A DNA stretch of 64,000 nucleotides from Endozoicomonas gorgoniicola (GCF_025562715.2 NZ_JAPFCC010000001.1:5852001-5916000), one strand, 5' to 3'; shown: positions 51,728 through 61,744, numbered from the stretch's first letter. The notes: generated by a model not told the origin, from the letters alone. Program-made: numbers and translations.

Positions 51728-52675
51728 ATGTCCAGACGCAGACGTAGCCGTGGCCGTCCGGTCGACGGCATTGTTGTCGTAAATAAGGAAAAAGGCGCCA
51801 GCTCTAACGACGTATTGCAACGTGTTAAGCGCCTTTACGGGGCAGCCAAGGCGGGTCATACCGGCAGCCTTGACCCTCTGGCAACCGGTGTGTTGCCAAT
51901 CTGTCTGGGTGAGGCGACCAAGTTTTCCCAGTTTCTGCTGGACTCTGACAAGTCTTACCGTACCGTTGTAAAGCTGGGGGCTCGCACTGAAACCGGTGAC
52001 CTGGAAGGTGAGATTGTTGAAGAGCGTCCGGTTAATGTCACGCAATCAGATGTTGAAGCCATTCTGGAACAGTTCCGTGGCGACATTGACCAGATACCGA
52101 GCATGTACTCTGCCCTGAAATACAATGGTGAGCCTCTGTACAAGCTGGCTCGTCAGGGTATTGTGGTGGATCGTCCAAGTCGTCGAATCACCATTCACCG
52201 TCTGGAAATGGTGGCGTTTAACGGCGACAGCATTACCCTGGAAGTGGATTGCAGTAAGGGTACTTATATCCGGACTCTGGCAGAAGATATTGGTGAGGCT
52301 CTGGGTTGTCTGGCGCATGTGATTGAACTGCACCGGGTGGCGGCAGGTCCTTACCGTGAAGACCAGATGCACACGCTGGAAGCGCTGGAAGCAGTACGTG
52401 ATGGTGGTGGTCATGCGGCTCTGGATGAGCTGCTGTTGCCGCTGGATACTTCTGTCAGTGACTGGCCTCAGGTTCGTCTGGGGCAGACCAGTAGTTTCTA
52501 TATCACTCAGGGGCAGCCGGTTCAGGTGCCTCAGGCACCGACAAGCGGCGGTGTTCGTCTTTACGGGCAGGAAATTTCTGAGTCTGGTGAAGAAAGCTTC
52601 CGCTTTTTGGGTGTGGGAGAGATTGACGACGATGGGCGTGTAGCGCCGAAGCGGTTGATCAGTAACAAGTCCTGA
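51728..52675 (+). CDS. truB: tRNA pseudouridine-55 synthase
   Basis: TruB makes the T-loop pseudouridine of tRNAs. The 315-residue protein has the catalytic block GHTGSLDPLATGVLPIC (nucleophile Asp near residue 47), the ARTETGDLEGEI and PSMYSALKYNGEPLYKLAR segments, CSKGTYIRTLAEDIG and a C-terminal PUA-like domain. In most relatives rpsO and pnp follow; here they do not. Confidence 0.98.
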   Translation: MSRRRRSRGRPVDGIVVVNKEKGASSNDVLQRVKRLYGAAKAGHTGSLDPLATGVLPICLGEATKFSQFLLDSDKSYRTVVKLGARTETGDLEGEIVEERPVNVTQSDVEAILEQFRGDIDQIPSMYSALKYNGEPLYKLARQGIVVDRPSRRITIHRLEMVAFNGDSITLEVDCSKGTYIRTLAEDIGEALGCLAHVIELHRVAAGPYREDQMHTLEALEAVRDGGGHAALDELLLPLDTSVSDWPQVRLGQTSSFYITQGQPVQVPQAPTSGGVRLYGQEISESGEESFRFLGVGEIDDDGRVAPKRLISNKS

Positions 52676-52694
52676 GTTTGAACTGCAGATTAAT

Positions 52695-52728
52695 CCCCCC
52701 CTTTGCAGCTGATATTGCAAAGGGGGGG
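52695..52728. terminator. Long hairpin between convergent truB and OTU-protein genes
   Basis: A perfect 13-base stem CCCCCCCTTTGCA / TGCAAAGGGGGGG with an 8-base loop. No T-run on the plus strand, so a symmetrical stem-loop terminator is likely but unproven. Confidence 0.7.
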
Positions 52729-52736
52729 CAGCCAAA

Positions 52737-55700
52737 CTAATTAGAGTTGCCTGAGTGGGGTCTTAGACGAGCAGCCAGAGAGATCATCGCAAGAAAGGAG
52801 ACGGCTTGTTGCGGGTTTATCTCCGGGTCTACCCCTGGGTCTACCCCTGGGTCTACCTCTAGGTCTACCTCCATATCTTGGCTCGTATCAATTCTTACTG
52901 CTGCATCAAAGTGCTCCAGGCGACTAATCGCATTTGGGTAATGAATAAGGTGGCCAATGGCTTGCCTGGCAGATGTAATGCTGGCTATCCGACGTCTTGC
53001 CCTGTTGACATCAGATGGTAGTAATTCTGCAATTTCAAGACGCTCAGTGTCAGATAAGTCAGGAAAGGAGAAGTGCGGGTTTGCTAATAAGGCTGCCAGA
53101 AGGTTGGGTGCTAAAGTAACCCAGAGATTCAGATCATAGACCCCTGTATTCAGACCTGAAAGACCTTGAGTGATCACTGAAAACCGGACGCTTTGTGTTG
53201 GTGCCAGTAATGGGATTAACTGCGTATCACCAAACTGCTGTAAAACCCCCAGCTCTGAATCCCCTTCAGCTGCTGACTGGGTGATTACACGGTTTTCTAT
53301 AATGGCCGGGATAATTTCAGCATTTAAGCCGGTCAAAAGTTCGAGCTCTTGAAGCAGGTTACTCCTGCGAGGGTGGTTTTGAATGGCGTCATTAATAGAG
53401 CGAAGATTACGTTCGATGGTATCCCGAACAGCCTGCTGGTTCCATGCACCCATTTCTTCAGAGGGTTGGTGCCTGTTGTAAATCTCTGCAATTGAAGAGT
53501 ACATACAATTTCCATCTCCATTTACCCTTATCAATTCATAACCTTCAGGAACAGGGTTATAATGATTTACCGGCCCATTAATTTGCTTTTGAGGGTATTG
53601 ACTTTCCATTTGATCATACAGTTTTTTTGCACCAGTCCTGATACATTTATCTTTCTCTTTGCATTCTTTATTATGAAGAGGCTTGATTAGCCTTGGGTTA
53701 TTTTCTTTATGGTGTTTTTGTTTGTTTCTACGGCTGCCAGAGATTGGGTCAGTAGTTTCATAAACTTCACCACAATGATAACATGTCTGTTTATAGGTTC
53801 CGGTGACTGTTTTTTCATTGATAAAGCGCTTAGGAGTATTTTCTCTGAAGGTATTTATCAGTGCTTCTGTTTCTTTTGTATCAAAAATAGGATCATTATC
53901 CGTTGAGCTGGAACCAATAGTTTCTTTAAAGTATTTTCCCAGAGATCTCTTAACCTCTTTTTTTCCGGAGCGCTGCTGATACTTCTCCAGAACAGCCAGT
54001 CTGAATTTGTTTTTGAAATGATCGTCATTAAAGTCTATTCCTGTAGGACTGTATTTTGCCGTGGGAAGTAAATTATCCAGAAGTGAAGGAAGGAAATCTT
54101 TGCTTGATTCCATCTTGCTGTATAAATTTTTAATATTGATTTGCAGTGATTCAACTTCTGATTCACTCACTTTAAAACTATCGGAGTTTTCCGTAAATAC
54201 TATTTTCTGAGTAAGAAAATCCATTAGTGCCAATGTGTTAAATGCAACCTGAATACCTGTTTTATTGGTATTGATTATGTCACTAAGCTTAAAACTTTCA
54301 GGTGTTTCAGTTATTGTATTTACTAATTCAGAGCCACTTCCGAATTCCTCACGCAACAAAGTACGAACACAAATCTCAATCAGGTAATTTATCATGATCC
54401 TCTGATTAATCAGAGCTATGTCTTTGTAATCCATATTGGATAAGTGCTTAAGGCTTGGGGTGAGTTGACCAAGGAAAAATGCCAGGTCTTCGATAGTATT
54501 CTTTTTAAGCTCACCCTTCAGTGCATGCTCAAAAAAAAGATTATTACTTTCTACAATTGAATAGTCTTTTTTTGCTATAAGAATCGACATCTGTACTCCT
54601 TGTAACAGTATTTCCAGGAAGGCTTGAGTTGGCTGCCATGTCTCTACGTCCTTATCAGGCTTCAGTAGGGATTTTGTAATAATATGATTTCCTTTATTTG
54701 CCATGATATATTTCTTTTCATTGGGAAGAGCCAGCTTTCTTTTAGATAAATCATACATAGCTGTTACAGCAAATTCTTTTTCTGCCTCAGACATATCTTC
54801 CCTTATCATTGGTATCCATACATTTGCCTGGCTGCCATACTGGAATCCCCCCCTGTATCGTTCTGTTGGCTTCATGCTTTCCCTGGGTATCATCAAATGG
54901 TATTGATTTACCATATTGTTATCTTTGGCACGCTTTTTACCACCTGGTACTAGATGTATTTCCCATTCAATCTCTTTTGGTGTGCAGACACCTGAGCATA
55001 AGATGTCTGGATTTTCAGGTGTGTAGTATTGACTGCCTTCTTCCGTAGCCTTCTTAAATGCACGCTCCTCATAATTTGGCACTTTAACAATCATGGTCAG
55101 TTTTGAGTTTTTATTATCAGTTCTTTTGGGATTTTCTTTCCTGTTACTTTGTTCTGCGTCAAAAACTTTTTCGCTAACTTCCTCTTTATCAATCAGATCC
55201 CTTTTGTAATATATTTTGGGCTCAATTCCTTCTGGTATGTAAAAGCTGGTTTCTTTTATAGCTTTAAAGACAATGTCATGATATTCTCCAATTTCATCTG
55301 TATTTTCAATTTCATCTGTATTAAATTCAACGATCTCTGCTTCTTTGTACATTTCAACTGGAAGAAATATACGTGTTTTTGAGTGTTCTTTTTTATTGTC
55401 TGCTTCATCATAAACTAAATAATCAAAATTCGGGTCTCCGTTAGGTGTGATTCTGGTGTTGGCGGCTTCTTTTATTTTATCTAAATTTGTTTCTACTGTA
55501 AGGCTTGTCTCTAATCGTGAAGCATCGAGGTTGTTGTTATGTATCCTCTGTGAGATTTCTTCAGCAGCTGATACATAGAATTTATGTCCTTTTTTTGTTG
55601 CGTGTAAATATGCCAGAAAACCTTCATCTTTAATATCAAAATCTCCAGACATAAAGTTAATAACCTGAATGACTTGCTGTTCGATAGAGTAATTATTTGA

Positions 55701-56657
55701 ACCGTAACGTACCCGACCGTTACAATTATCAAACCACCATTGATGAGCATTAAAACCTGAGACTGCGTCTGGATATCTTTCTGAATTCTTATAGATTTGC
55801 ATAAGACACAATTTGTTACCGATGAGGTGCGAAACAGGAGGAGCTTGTTGGACGTCTACTTCTGCTCCCTCGTCACCAATATTGTCAAAGTTAAAAATAA
55901 CTCTGAAAAATGCGCCTTGCCACCAACCAGTGGGAGCCACAAAATCTAATGAAACCTCTAACATATTATGATCGTCGACACTTATTTCGAAGTTACCTGG
56001 ATATTTTTGCTCAAGAAAGTTCCTGAGGTTGTTGACCGCAAAATAGACTTCTCTGGCTTTAGCAGCGGGGTTTCGCATTGGTGACTGGGTTGTTACTTTT
56101 CCATCTTTTGACTTTTGGTTGACCGAAATCGCAGACTCGGGATTTTTACTCCATAAGTTGCCTCTGTCCTCAGTTATTAATTTTTCATCCGCATAGTTAC
56201 TAATTATTTCGATCAGCCATTTATAATCGGAGTCTTTGTTTTCTGTGGGAATAGTGATGAAATCATCCTCAGTACGGTTGCGTGTATGAAAATAAATAAT
56301 GGCCTGAACTAAATTGAAGGCTCTCAGAACCCCGTAAGGCATTTGCTTTTTATTGCTGTCAGGGCTTACCGTTATATCCAGCAAATGACCGACTTTTTTA
56401 CTTTGTTCTCTGAAATATCTATTTCTTTGGTTAGTGTTTCGATTCTCCATAAGTAAGCTTATGTAAGAGTCCAAATCATTTTTACGAATGAGCTTGATTT
56501 TACTTTCAATTTTTTGATAGTCCTCATAATCAAACTGCTTGATTACAGAGATTTGTTTCTGGCTCAGTTGAAACGCAAAGACATTTACCGAAATCAGAGA
56601 CAGGAGCAAAATATAAAAATATATTTTGTATTTATATAAAGTAACTTTGAAATGCAT
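52737..56657 (-). CDS. Large secreted protein with OTU-like cysteine protease domain
   Basis: The 1306-residue protein begins with a hydrophobic signal (residues about 8-28, ending NVFAF). The first 930 residues show no domain I recognise. Around residue 955 a Cys/His cluster (TCYHCGEVYETTD, then HH and KECKEKDKC) suggests a small zinc module. At about 1040-1170 the segment YELIRVNGDGNCMYSSIAE matches the OTU protease motif DGNC(L/M)Y(R/S)S, with catalytic Cys1051 and Asp1048; the family's second His is not obvious to me. The C-terminus has a VDPGVDPGVDPE repeat. OTU enzymes remove ubiquitin in eukaryotes, so a host-directed effector is inferred. The gene is much AT-richer than truB. Confidence 0.72.
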   Translation of the reverse strand: MHFKVTLYKYKIYFYILLLSLISVNVFAFQLSQKQISVIKQFDYEDYQKIESKIKLIRKNDLDSYISLLMENRNTNQRNRYFREQSKKVGHLLDITVSPDSNKKQMPYGVLRAFNLVQAIIYFHTRNRTEDDFITIPTENKDSDYKWLIEIISNYADEKLITEDRGNLWSKNPESAISVNQKSKDGKVTTQSPMRNPAAKAREVYFAVNNLRNFLEQKYPGNFEISVDDHNMLEVSLDFVAPTGWWQGAFFRVIFNFDNIGDEGAEVDVQQAPPVSHLIGNKLCLMQIYKNSERYPDAVSGFNAHQWWFDNCNGRVRYGSNNYSIEQQVIQVINFMSGDFDIKDEGFLAYLHATKKGHKFYVSAAEEISQRIHNNNLDASRLETSLTVETNLDKIKEAANTRITPNGDPNFDYLVYDEADNKKEHSKTRIFLPVEMYKEAEIVEFNTDEIENTDEIGEYHDIVFKAIKETSFYIPEGIEPKIYYKRDLIDKEEVSEKVFDAEQSNRKENPKRTDNKNSKLTMIVKVPNYEERAFKKATEEGSQYYTPENPDILCSGVCTPKEIEWEIHLVPGGKKRAKDNNMVNQYHLMIPRESMKPTERYRGGFQYGSQANVWIPMIREDMSEAEKEFAVTAMYDLSKRKLALPNEKKYIMANKGNHIITKSLLKPDKDVETWQPTQAFLEILLQGVQMSILIAKKDYSIVESNNLFFEHALKGELKKNTIEDLAFFLGQLTPSLKHLSNMDYKDIALINQRIMINYLIEICVRTLLREEFGSGSELVNTITETPESFKLSDIINTNKTGIQVAFNTLALMDFLTQKIVFTENSDSFKVSESEVESLQINIKNLYSKMESSKDFLPSLLDNLLPTAKYSPTGIDFNDDHFKNKFRLAVLEKYQQRSGKKEVKRSLGKYFKETIGSSSTDNDPIFDTKETEALINTFRENTPKRFINEKTVTGTYKQTCYHCGEVYETTDPISGSRRNKQKHHKENNPRLIKPLHNKECKEKDKCIRTGAKKLYDQMESQYPQKQINGPVNHYNPVPEGYELIRVNGDGNCMYSSIAEIYNRHQPSEEMGAWNQQAVRDTIERNLRSINDAIQNHPRRSNLLQELELLTGLNAEIIPAIIENRVITQSAAEGDSELGVLQQFGDTQLIPLLAPTQSVRFSVITQGLSGLNTGVYDLNLWVTLAPNLLAALLANPHFSFPDLSDTERLEIAELLPSDVNRARRRIASITSARQAIGHLIHYPNAISRLEHFDAAVRIDTSQDMEVDLEVDPGVDPGVDPEINPQQAVSFLAMISLAARLRPHSGNSN

Positions 56658-56878
56658 ACTTTTATTTTTCCTAAATCCAGTAAATTAATTTAACTTTTTA
56701 CAGAAAGCAGGCTTTTTGGTGCAGGCAGTCTAGCACTCCCTCCGATTAAGTCATTATTTTTGTTCTCTCAAAACCTCCGGATGTTGCGAATTACTGAATG
56801 CTGAGCTTCAACCACCGCAAAGGCGAGGTGGCTGATGGTGATGGTTTTCTATGATGCGGGAATCGGTTTGACTGGGTG

Positions 56879-57904
56879 TTATTTTATAGCAACAATCAGG
56901 TTGCGATTGATTGATTGATCAACTCGATGCAGGTAATTGATATAGGGTTCTTTATCCAGAACCTTAAAGCCAGCTTCCGTTAAGGCTTCTTCAGCCTCTT
57001 TCCATTTCAGGGTGAATTCGTTAAATGAAATCACCAGCGCCCCTTTCTGCTTCATAACCGCTTTCCATGCCGGTGCGGCTTCTTTTAACAATTCAACCGG
57101 GCTGCGATCCAGCTTTGGGTCTTTCGCATTTTTACTGCCGTGCTGAACACCATAAGGGAGATCAGATACCAGAATATCGCAGGAATTCTTTTTTGCCAGA
57201 AACTGGGTATGACGGGTGTCCGACGGGAAGACCTTCAGGGTCTGGGTTTTTCCATTGCTGAAGTCTTCTTTGGTGGCGGCGGTTTCAAGCGTGAAGCCGT
57301 CGGATAAACGTTTGCCATTATGGGTACGTCGTTCTTTGGCTTTTGTATGCTTGTAACGACCTTTCTTAAGGTAATTGATCAGGTAAGCCTGTATTTCCTG
57401 CGTCCATTTGTCGTTGATTTCTACACCCACCACGTTGAAGCCACGAACCATGCCTTCAAAAAGGGTTGTGCCTTTACCACACATCGGGTCGATCAGAGTG
57501 ATCTGCTCACTGCCGGTTTTGCAGGCGCTTAGGGCGAGGTTCACCATCATGCGGGTGAACTGCTCATTGGTTTTGCCAGTGTATTTGAGAATCTGGTTCA
57601 GGCTTTCCGGAAAAGTCTCGAACGGTTCCACGGCTAAAGGCTTGAGCAGCCCCTGTTCAAGAATTTCAAAAATGGCGTAATAAATCGAGGAAGCCGACAA
57701 GGCTTTCAGGGCTTTGCTGTTCAGGGGTTCTTCGGTGCTGAAACAGATGCAGGCAGGAAGGTTAAGGTCCCGTTCACCAATGTCGCTGATTTCTATGTCT
57801 CTGGCCTCGGTAATTGCCCGGATTTCGTTACAGGCGATGTTGAGGGCAGCGTCAAAGTAGATGCGGTTGTGGCCGGGGTTGGCAAGAATGGCGTAATGTT
57901 GCAT
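56879..57904 (-). CDS. UPF0020/Trm-type RNA or DNA methyltransferase
   Basis: The protein has about 341 residues. The methyltransferase motifs are clear: motif I IDPMCGKGTTLFEG (about residue 155), an acidic motif II VVGVEINDKW, and motif IV SDLPYG, the UPF0020/TrmG10-Trm11 style (D/N)LPYG that methylates a nucleobase exocyclic amine. The N-terminal part resembles the variable substrate-binding portion rather than a clear THUMP domain. The frame is open to 57943; I chose the ATG at 57904. It lies alone between the OTU gene and the toxin-like cluster. Target is unknown. Confidence 0.78.
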   Translation of the reverse strand: MQHYAILANPGHNRIYFDAALNIACNEIRAITEARDIEISDIGERDLNLPACICFSTEEPLNSKALKALSASSIYYAIFEILEQGLLKPLAVEPFETFPESLNQILKYTGKTNEQFTRMMVNLALSACKTGSEQITLIDPMCGKGTTLFEGMVRGFNVVGVEINDKWTQEIQAYLINYLKKGRYKHTKAKERRTHNGKRLSDGFTLETAATKEDFSNGKTQTLKVFPSDTRHTQFLAKKNSCDILVSDLPYGVQHGSKNAKDPKLDRSPVELLKEAAPAWKAVMKQKGALVISFNEFTLKWKEAEEALTEAGFKVLDKEPYINYLHRVDQSINRNLIVAIK

Positions 57905-57999
57905 GAGAACTACGTGATATTGAAACTGGCGGGAAACTAGCAATATTCATTACTGGCTGCAAGCTGTTTTGCAAGCATTTCCTGACTTTTATGTAGGGC

Positions 58000-58671
58000 T
58001 CATAGAGGATACAGGTGCATAGAATAACCCATTTTTTCAGTCTCTGACCGCTGAGCTATCAATTTTGAGCCGTAATTATTTGAGGCGGGTACCGGAAGAA
58101 AATTAATAAAAATGGAAGTTTCAAACCGGCTTTTCGAAGAGTCGGTCACTACCATAACGCCACCTCCCATCAGAATATTGGAAATTCTGCTTGCTACAGC
58201 AATCACTATTTTTTTTTCAGGAAGTATGCAAAAAGCTACGCCATTGCTTCCCGAGGCGTGGGTTAGCAGTTCTATGTTTAAGTTGTCTTTGTGGTGCCAG
58301 CTGGGATTGGCGGTCAGTTTTTTAGCTTCGTAGATTGACCTCATAATACCCTGATGAAGTATTGAGGAGAGTTCTTCCAGATATTGTATAAACCATATAC
58401 AGTGATTTTTTAGTAACAATTTTTGGAGGTTCAGTAAGCTCTTCTCAGTATCTCCGGGTACCGAAACCAGTTCGCCATCAACGTAATACTTTAACCTTGG
58501 TAAGTCCAATATCATGCAGTCATTGATTCGTTCTCTTCGGAACTCTAACCGTTCTTCGTCAACCAGGGGGCTGCTGACTTTACTCATTTCGAAAGTTAAA
58601 AGATGGGTAAAATGCATTAAAAAATCTTTGTCGTACTCGCCTGCAATAGTGATTGGTTCATTGTTTATCAT
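58000..58671 (-). CDS. Unknown protein at the end of the toxin-like gene run
   Basis: I do not recognise this 223-residue protein. It has no signal or transmembrane segment, mixed alpha/beta composition, and a glycine-rich stretch (ILMGGGVMVVTD) near the C-terminus. Its start overlaps the stop of the 79-residue gene upstream by 4 bases, so the two are translationally coupled and probably work together. Confidence 0.55.
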   Translation of the reverse strand: MINNEPITIAGEYDKDFLMHFTHLLTFEMSKVSSPLVDEERLEFRRERINDCMILDLPRLKYYVDGELVSVPGDTEKSLLNLQKLLLKNHCIWFIQYLEELSSILHQGIMRSIYEAKKLTANPSWHHKDNLNIELLTHASGSNGVAFCILPEKKIVIAVASRISNILMGGGVMVVTDSSKSRFETSIFINFLPVPASNNYGSKLIAQRSETEKMGYSMHLYPL

Positions 58672-58907
58672 TCAGCACCTCTGTTTAGTGCAAGGAGGAA
58701 TTCGCTGACAGGCCTGCTCAAAAGTTTGTTTATGATTAAAAGCTGTGTGAAATCAGGAAAAAATAACGTCAGCTGATCCAAGAGTTGCTTGTTGCCATTT
58801 GCACTCAATGAAGGATAGTGCAAAAAAAAAGAAATACTAGCAGCCTGACTGAGAATAGACTGCCCTGCCGGTAACTGCTCCTGCGTTGCCCTGGCTCCTG
58901 CATCCAT
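58668..58907 (-). CDS. Small unknown protein coupled to the 223-residue gene
   Basis: This 79-residue protein is rich in Leu, Gln and Ser with two probable amphipathic helices (QLLDQLTLFFPDFTQLLIINKLL). No motif is recognised. It begins 56 bases after the stop of the preceding 454-residue paralogue and ends in an ATGA overlap. A secretion chaperone or antitoxin role would fit size and place, but nothing in the sequence proves it. Confidence 0.45.
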   Translation of the reverse strand: MDAGARATQEQLPAGQSILSQAASISFFLHYPSLSANGNKQLLDQLTLFFPDFTQLLIINKLLSRPVSEFLLALNRGAE

Positions 58908-58963
58908 GCCGTCCTCGCTACGGGCGCTATTGTCAGTCAGGCTCCCGGTCCTTTTTCTGTGAC

Positions 58964-60328
58964 TTATGTGCTGGCACTCGTATGAGCTTCAGTTGCTGGA
59001 GGGATTTGTGGCCTGAATATCTTTTCAAGTTGTTCCTGCCCCGCTGAAAAGAGTTTGTGGTAGTTTTGGCAGAATCGTTCTTCGCTGGGCTCAAGTAGTA
59101 CCTTTACTGATGGGGCTACGCCCTCTGCCCAGGGGGGTAAATCAATACGATGCAACCGGCAGATGGTGTTTGTTATCATTTCAGCAATTCCCCCCGGACC
59201 TCGTACCACAGGTGCCAGCTGTACATACCACCAGTGGATTCTGGGTATCTGGCTCAAGTCTCCCGCTATGGCTTTTTCAATTAACTTATAGATATGAGGC
59301 ATTATCTCTGGTATCGCTTCTTCGGCGTCAGGACTTCTCCACACAGGGCAATAAAAGGTATTCTCAATTTTACCCATATGGTCATTGGCATATGTGTAGG
59401 CATGTTTGAAGAATTTTTCATGTGTAAACCTGAAGCGATCATTTTCTTTAAGAGGGCAGAGCCAAAGTTCCAGTTCTGTGAGTCCGACAGGCTTGCCATC
59501 TATAAACCCCTGGATCTTTCTTATTATTAATCCGTCTTTGTTGTAGGTTTCAATGTAGTCCTCGCCATTTGGTTTGGTTTCTACTGCCCGGTCTATAGCG
59601 TGACGATAGGCCGGGCTGGATAAAAAAGTAACAACACTGTCTCGGGTTTCAAGACCAAAACGGTAAGCTTGACTGTCTCCCAGTTTTTCTGCGATTTCCC
59701 GTCTTCTTTCGCGGCAGAAATCAACCAGACCTTTTGCTTTAAGATCATTGTGTCGCAGTTTGAGGAGGCCTGTCTCAACCGTTAGCTCAAATTCTTCATC
59801 CCAGACAGATGGATCGCCGTACTTCAGTATGTCATCCCATTTATCCTTCGGTCTTTTTGCCAGATGCTTTCCTATGACAGATTCCGGGCCCGGGCTGAAC
59901 ATCATCATATCGGACATCAACCGGTCAGCTAATTCCTGCCGACAGGTATTGGTGATTTCAGATGGGTCAAAATTGTTATGAATAAATGACCTGAAGTCTG
60001 CTTTAGCGTCATCCGGTAATGAACTTAGCCAGTAGACTTGCTTATTCAGTAATTCCCATAGCTCATTAATGGCAGTTTCAACGCTATGATCATCTTCTCC
60101 CATAAGCTCACGGACAGGTCTTAACGCCAAAGGGACATAACTACTGCTCATGGGAGGCAAAGACCACTTTAAACCATGCCCATGGGGAAGAGAGTTAACC
60201 TTTCTCACCCCGAAGAGCGGGGCTTCCTCTTTAGGAGCTTCTGATTCTGGCTCTCTATTTAACGAGTCATGACTCGTATTTGCGGATAGTTGTGGTTCAA
60301 AGCAAGGTGCCGGAGTGAGTGAATTCAT
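58964..60328 (-). CDS. 454-residue protein, tandem paralogue A, unknown function
   Basis: This protein of 454 residues has no signal peptide. It has a disordered Ser/Pro/Glu-rich N-terminus (about 1-45), then an alpha-helical body with KYGDPSVWDEEFELTVETG and CRERRREIAEKLGD. The C-terminal conserved-looking segment is IPRIHWWYVQLAPVVRGPGG followed by IAEMITNTICRLHRIDLPPW; a His-Trp-Trp and Arg-Gly-Pro-Gly-Gly of this sort may be an active site, but I cannot assign a family. The frame is open to 60367. I chose the ATG at 60328, which follows GAAGGA at suitable distance and gives exactly the length of paralogue B. Confidence 0.7.
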   Translation of the reverse strand: MNSLTPAPCFEPQLSANTSHDSLNREPESEAPKEEAPLFGVRKVNSLPHGHGLKWSLPPMSSSYVPLALRPVRELMGEDDHSVETAINELWELLNKQVYWLSSLPDDAKADFRSFIHNNFDPSEITNTCRQELADRLMSDMMMFSPGPESVIGKHLAKRPKDKWDDILKYGDPSVWDEEFELTVETGLLKLRHNDLKAKGLVDFCRERRREIAEKLGDSQAYRFGLETRDSVVTFLSSPAYRHAIDRAVETKPNGEDYIETYNKDGLIIRKIQGFIDGKPVGLTELELWLCPLKENDRFRFTHEKFFKHAYTYANDHMGKIENTFYCPVWRSPDAEEAIPEIMPHIYKLIEKAIAGDLSQIPRIHWWYVQLAPVVRGPGGIAEMITNTICRLHRIDLPPWAEGVAPSVKVLLEPSEERFCQNYHKLFSAGQEQLEKIFRPQIPPATEAHTSAST

Positions 60329-60379
60329 GTTGAGATCCTTCTTCTGCCTAACGGGTTCATTCCCCATAAAAACCGGAAC

Positions 60380-61744
60380 TTATGTGCTGGCACACGTACG
60401 GGCTTCAGTTGCTGGAGGGATTTGTGGCCTGAATATCTTTTCAAGTTGTTCCTGCCCTGCTGAAAAGAGTTTGTGGTAGTTTTGGCAGAATCGTTCTTCG
60501 CTGGGCTCAAGTAGTACCTTTACTGAGGGGGCTACGCCCTCTGCCCAGGGAGGTAAATCAATACGGTGCAGTCGGCAGATGGTGTTTGTTACCATTTCAG
60601 CAATTCCCCCCGGACCTTGTCGCACAGGTGCCAGCTGTACATACCACCAGTGGATTCTGGGTATCTGGCTCAAGTCTCCCGCTATGGCTTTTTCAATTAA
60701 CTTATAGATATGAGGCATTATCTTTGGTATCGCTTCTTCGGCGTCAGGACTGTTCCAGACAGGGCAATAAGAGGTATTCTCAATTTTACCCATATGGTCA
60801 TTGGTATATGTGCAGGCATGTTTGAAGAATTCTTCATGTGTAACCCTGAAGAGAGCATTTTCTTCAAGAGGGCAGAGCCAAAGTTCCAGTTCTGTGAGTC
60901 CGACAGGCTTGCCATCTATAAACCCCTGAATCTCTCTTATTATTAATCCCTCTTTGTTGTAGGTTTCAATGTAGTCCTCGCCATTTGGTTTGGTTTCTAC
61001 TGCCCGGTCTATAGCGTGACGATAGGCCGGGCTGGATAAAAAAGTAACAATACTGTCTCGGGTTTCAAGACCAAAACGGTAAGCTTGACTGTCTCCCAGT
61101 TTTTCTGCGATTTCCCGTCTTCTTTCGCGGCAGAAATCAACCAGACCTTTTGCTTTAAGATCATTGTGTCGCAGTTTGAGGAGGCCTGTCTCAACCGTTA
61201 GCTCAAATTCTTCATCCCAAACAGATGGATCGCCGTACTTCAGTATGTCATCCCATTCATCCTTTGGTCGTTTTGCCAGATGCTTTCCTATGACTGATTC
61301 GGGGCCCGGGCTGAACATCATCATTTCGGACATCAACCGGTCAGCCAATTCCTGCCGACAGGTATTGGTGATTTCAGATGGGTCAAAATTGTTATGAATA
61401 AATGACCTGAAGTCAGCTTTAGCGTCATCCGGCAATGAACTTAGCCAGTAGACTTGCTTATTCAGTAATTCCCATAGCTCATTAATGGCAGTTTCAACGC
61501 CTTGATCATCTTCTCCCATAAGCTCACGGACAGGTCTCAACGCCAAAGGGACATAACTACTGCTCATGGGAGGCAAAGACCACTTTAAACCATGCCAATG
61601 GGGAAGAGAGTTAACCTTTCTCACCCCGAAGAGCGGGGCTTCCTCTTTAGGAGCTTCTGATTCTGGCTCTCTATTTAACGAGTCATGACTCGTATTTGCG
61701 GATAGTTGTGGTTCAAAGCCTGGTGCCGGAGTCAGTAAGTTCAT
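60380..61744 (-). CDS. 454-residue protein, tandem paralogue B, unknown function
   Basis: This has the same length and layout as paralogue A, whose start lies 1416 bases away on a repeat unit that includes the upstream leader (GAACCCGTTAGGCAGAAGAAGGATCTCAAC). Most of the two genes are identical in DNA. Differences concentrate in a patch at about residues 310-365 (for example EENALFRVTHEEFFKHACTY against KENDRFRFTHEKFFKHAYTY). Only 51 bases separate B's stop from A's start. It follows the cyclase-like gene after 104 bases, so all probably form one transcription unit. Confidence 0.7.
   Translation of the reverse strand: MNLLTPAPGFEPQLSANTSHDSLNREPESEAPKEEAPLFGVRKVNSLPHWHGLKWSLPPMSSSYVPLALRPVRELMGEDDQGVETAINELWELLNKQVYWLSSLPDDAKADFRSFIHNNFDPSEITNTCRQELADRLMSEMMMFSPGPESVIGKHLAKRPKDEWDDILKYGDPSVWDEEFELTVETGLLKLRHNDLKAKGLVDFCRERRREIAEKLGDSQAYRFGLETRDSIVTFLSSPAYRHAIDRAVETKPNGEDYIETYNKEGLIIREIQGFIDGKPVGLTELELWLCPLEENALFRVTHEEFFKHACTYTNDHMGKIENTSYCPVWNSPDAEEAIPKIMPHIYKLIEKAIAGDLSQIPRIHWWYVQLAPVRQGPGGIAEMVTNTICRLHRIDLPPWAEGVAPSVKVLLEPSEERFCQNYHKLFSAGQEQLEKIFRPQIPPATEARTCAST

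Noticed and set aside
58964..61744. Fic-domain assignment for the two 454-residue paralogues
   Set aside because: The HxFx(D/E)GNGR core is absent; the HWWYVQLAP-RGPGG segment has only a loose similarity in shape.
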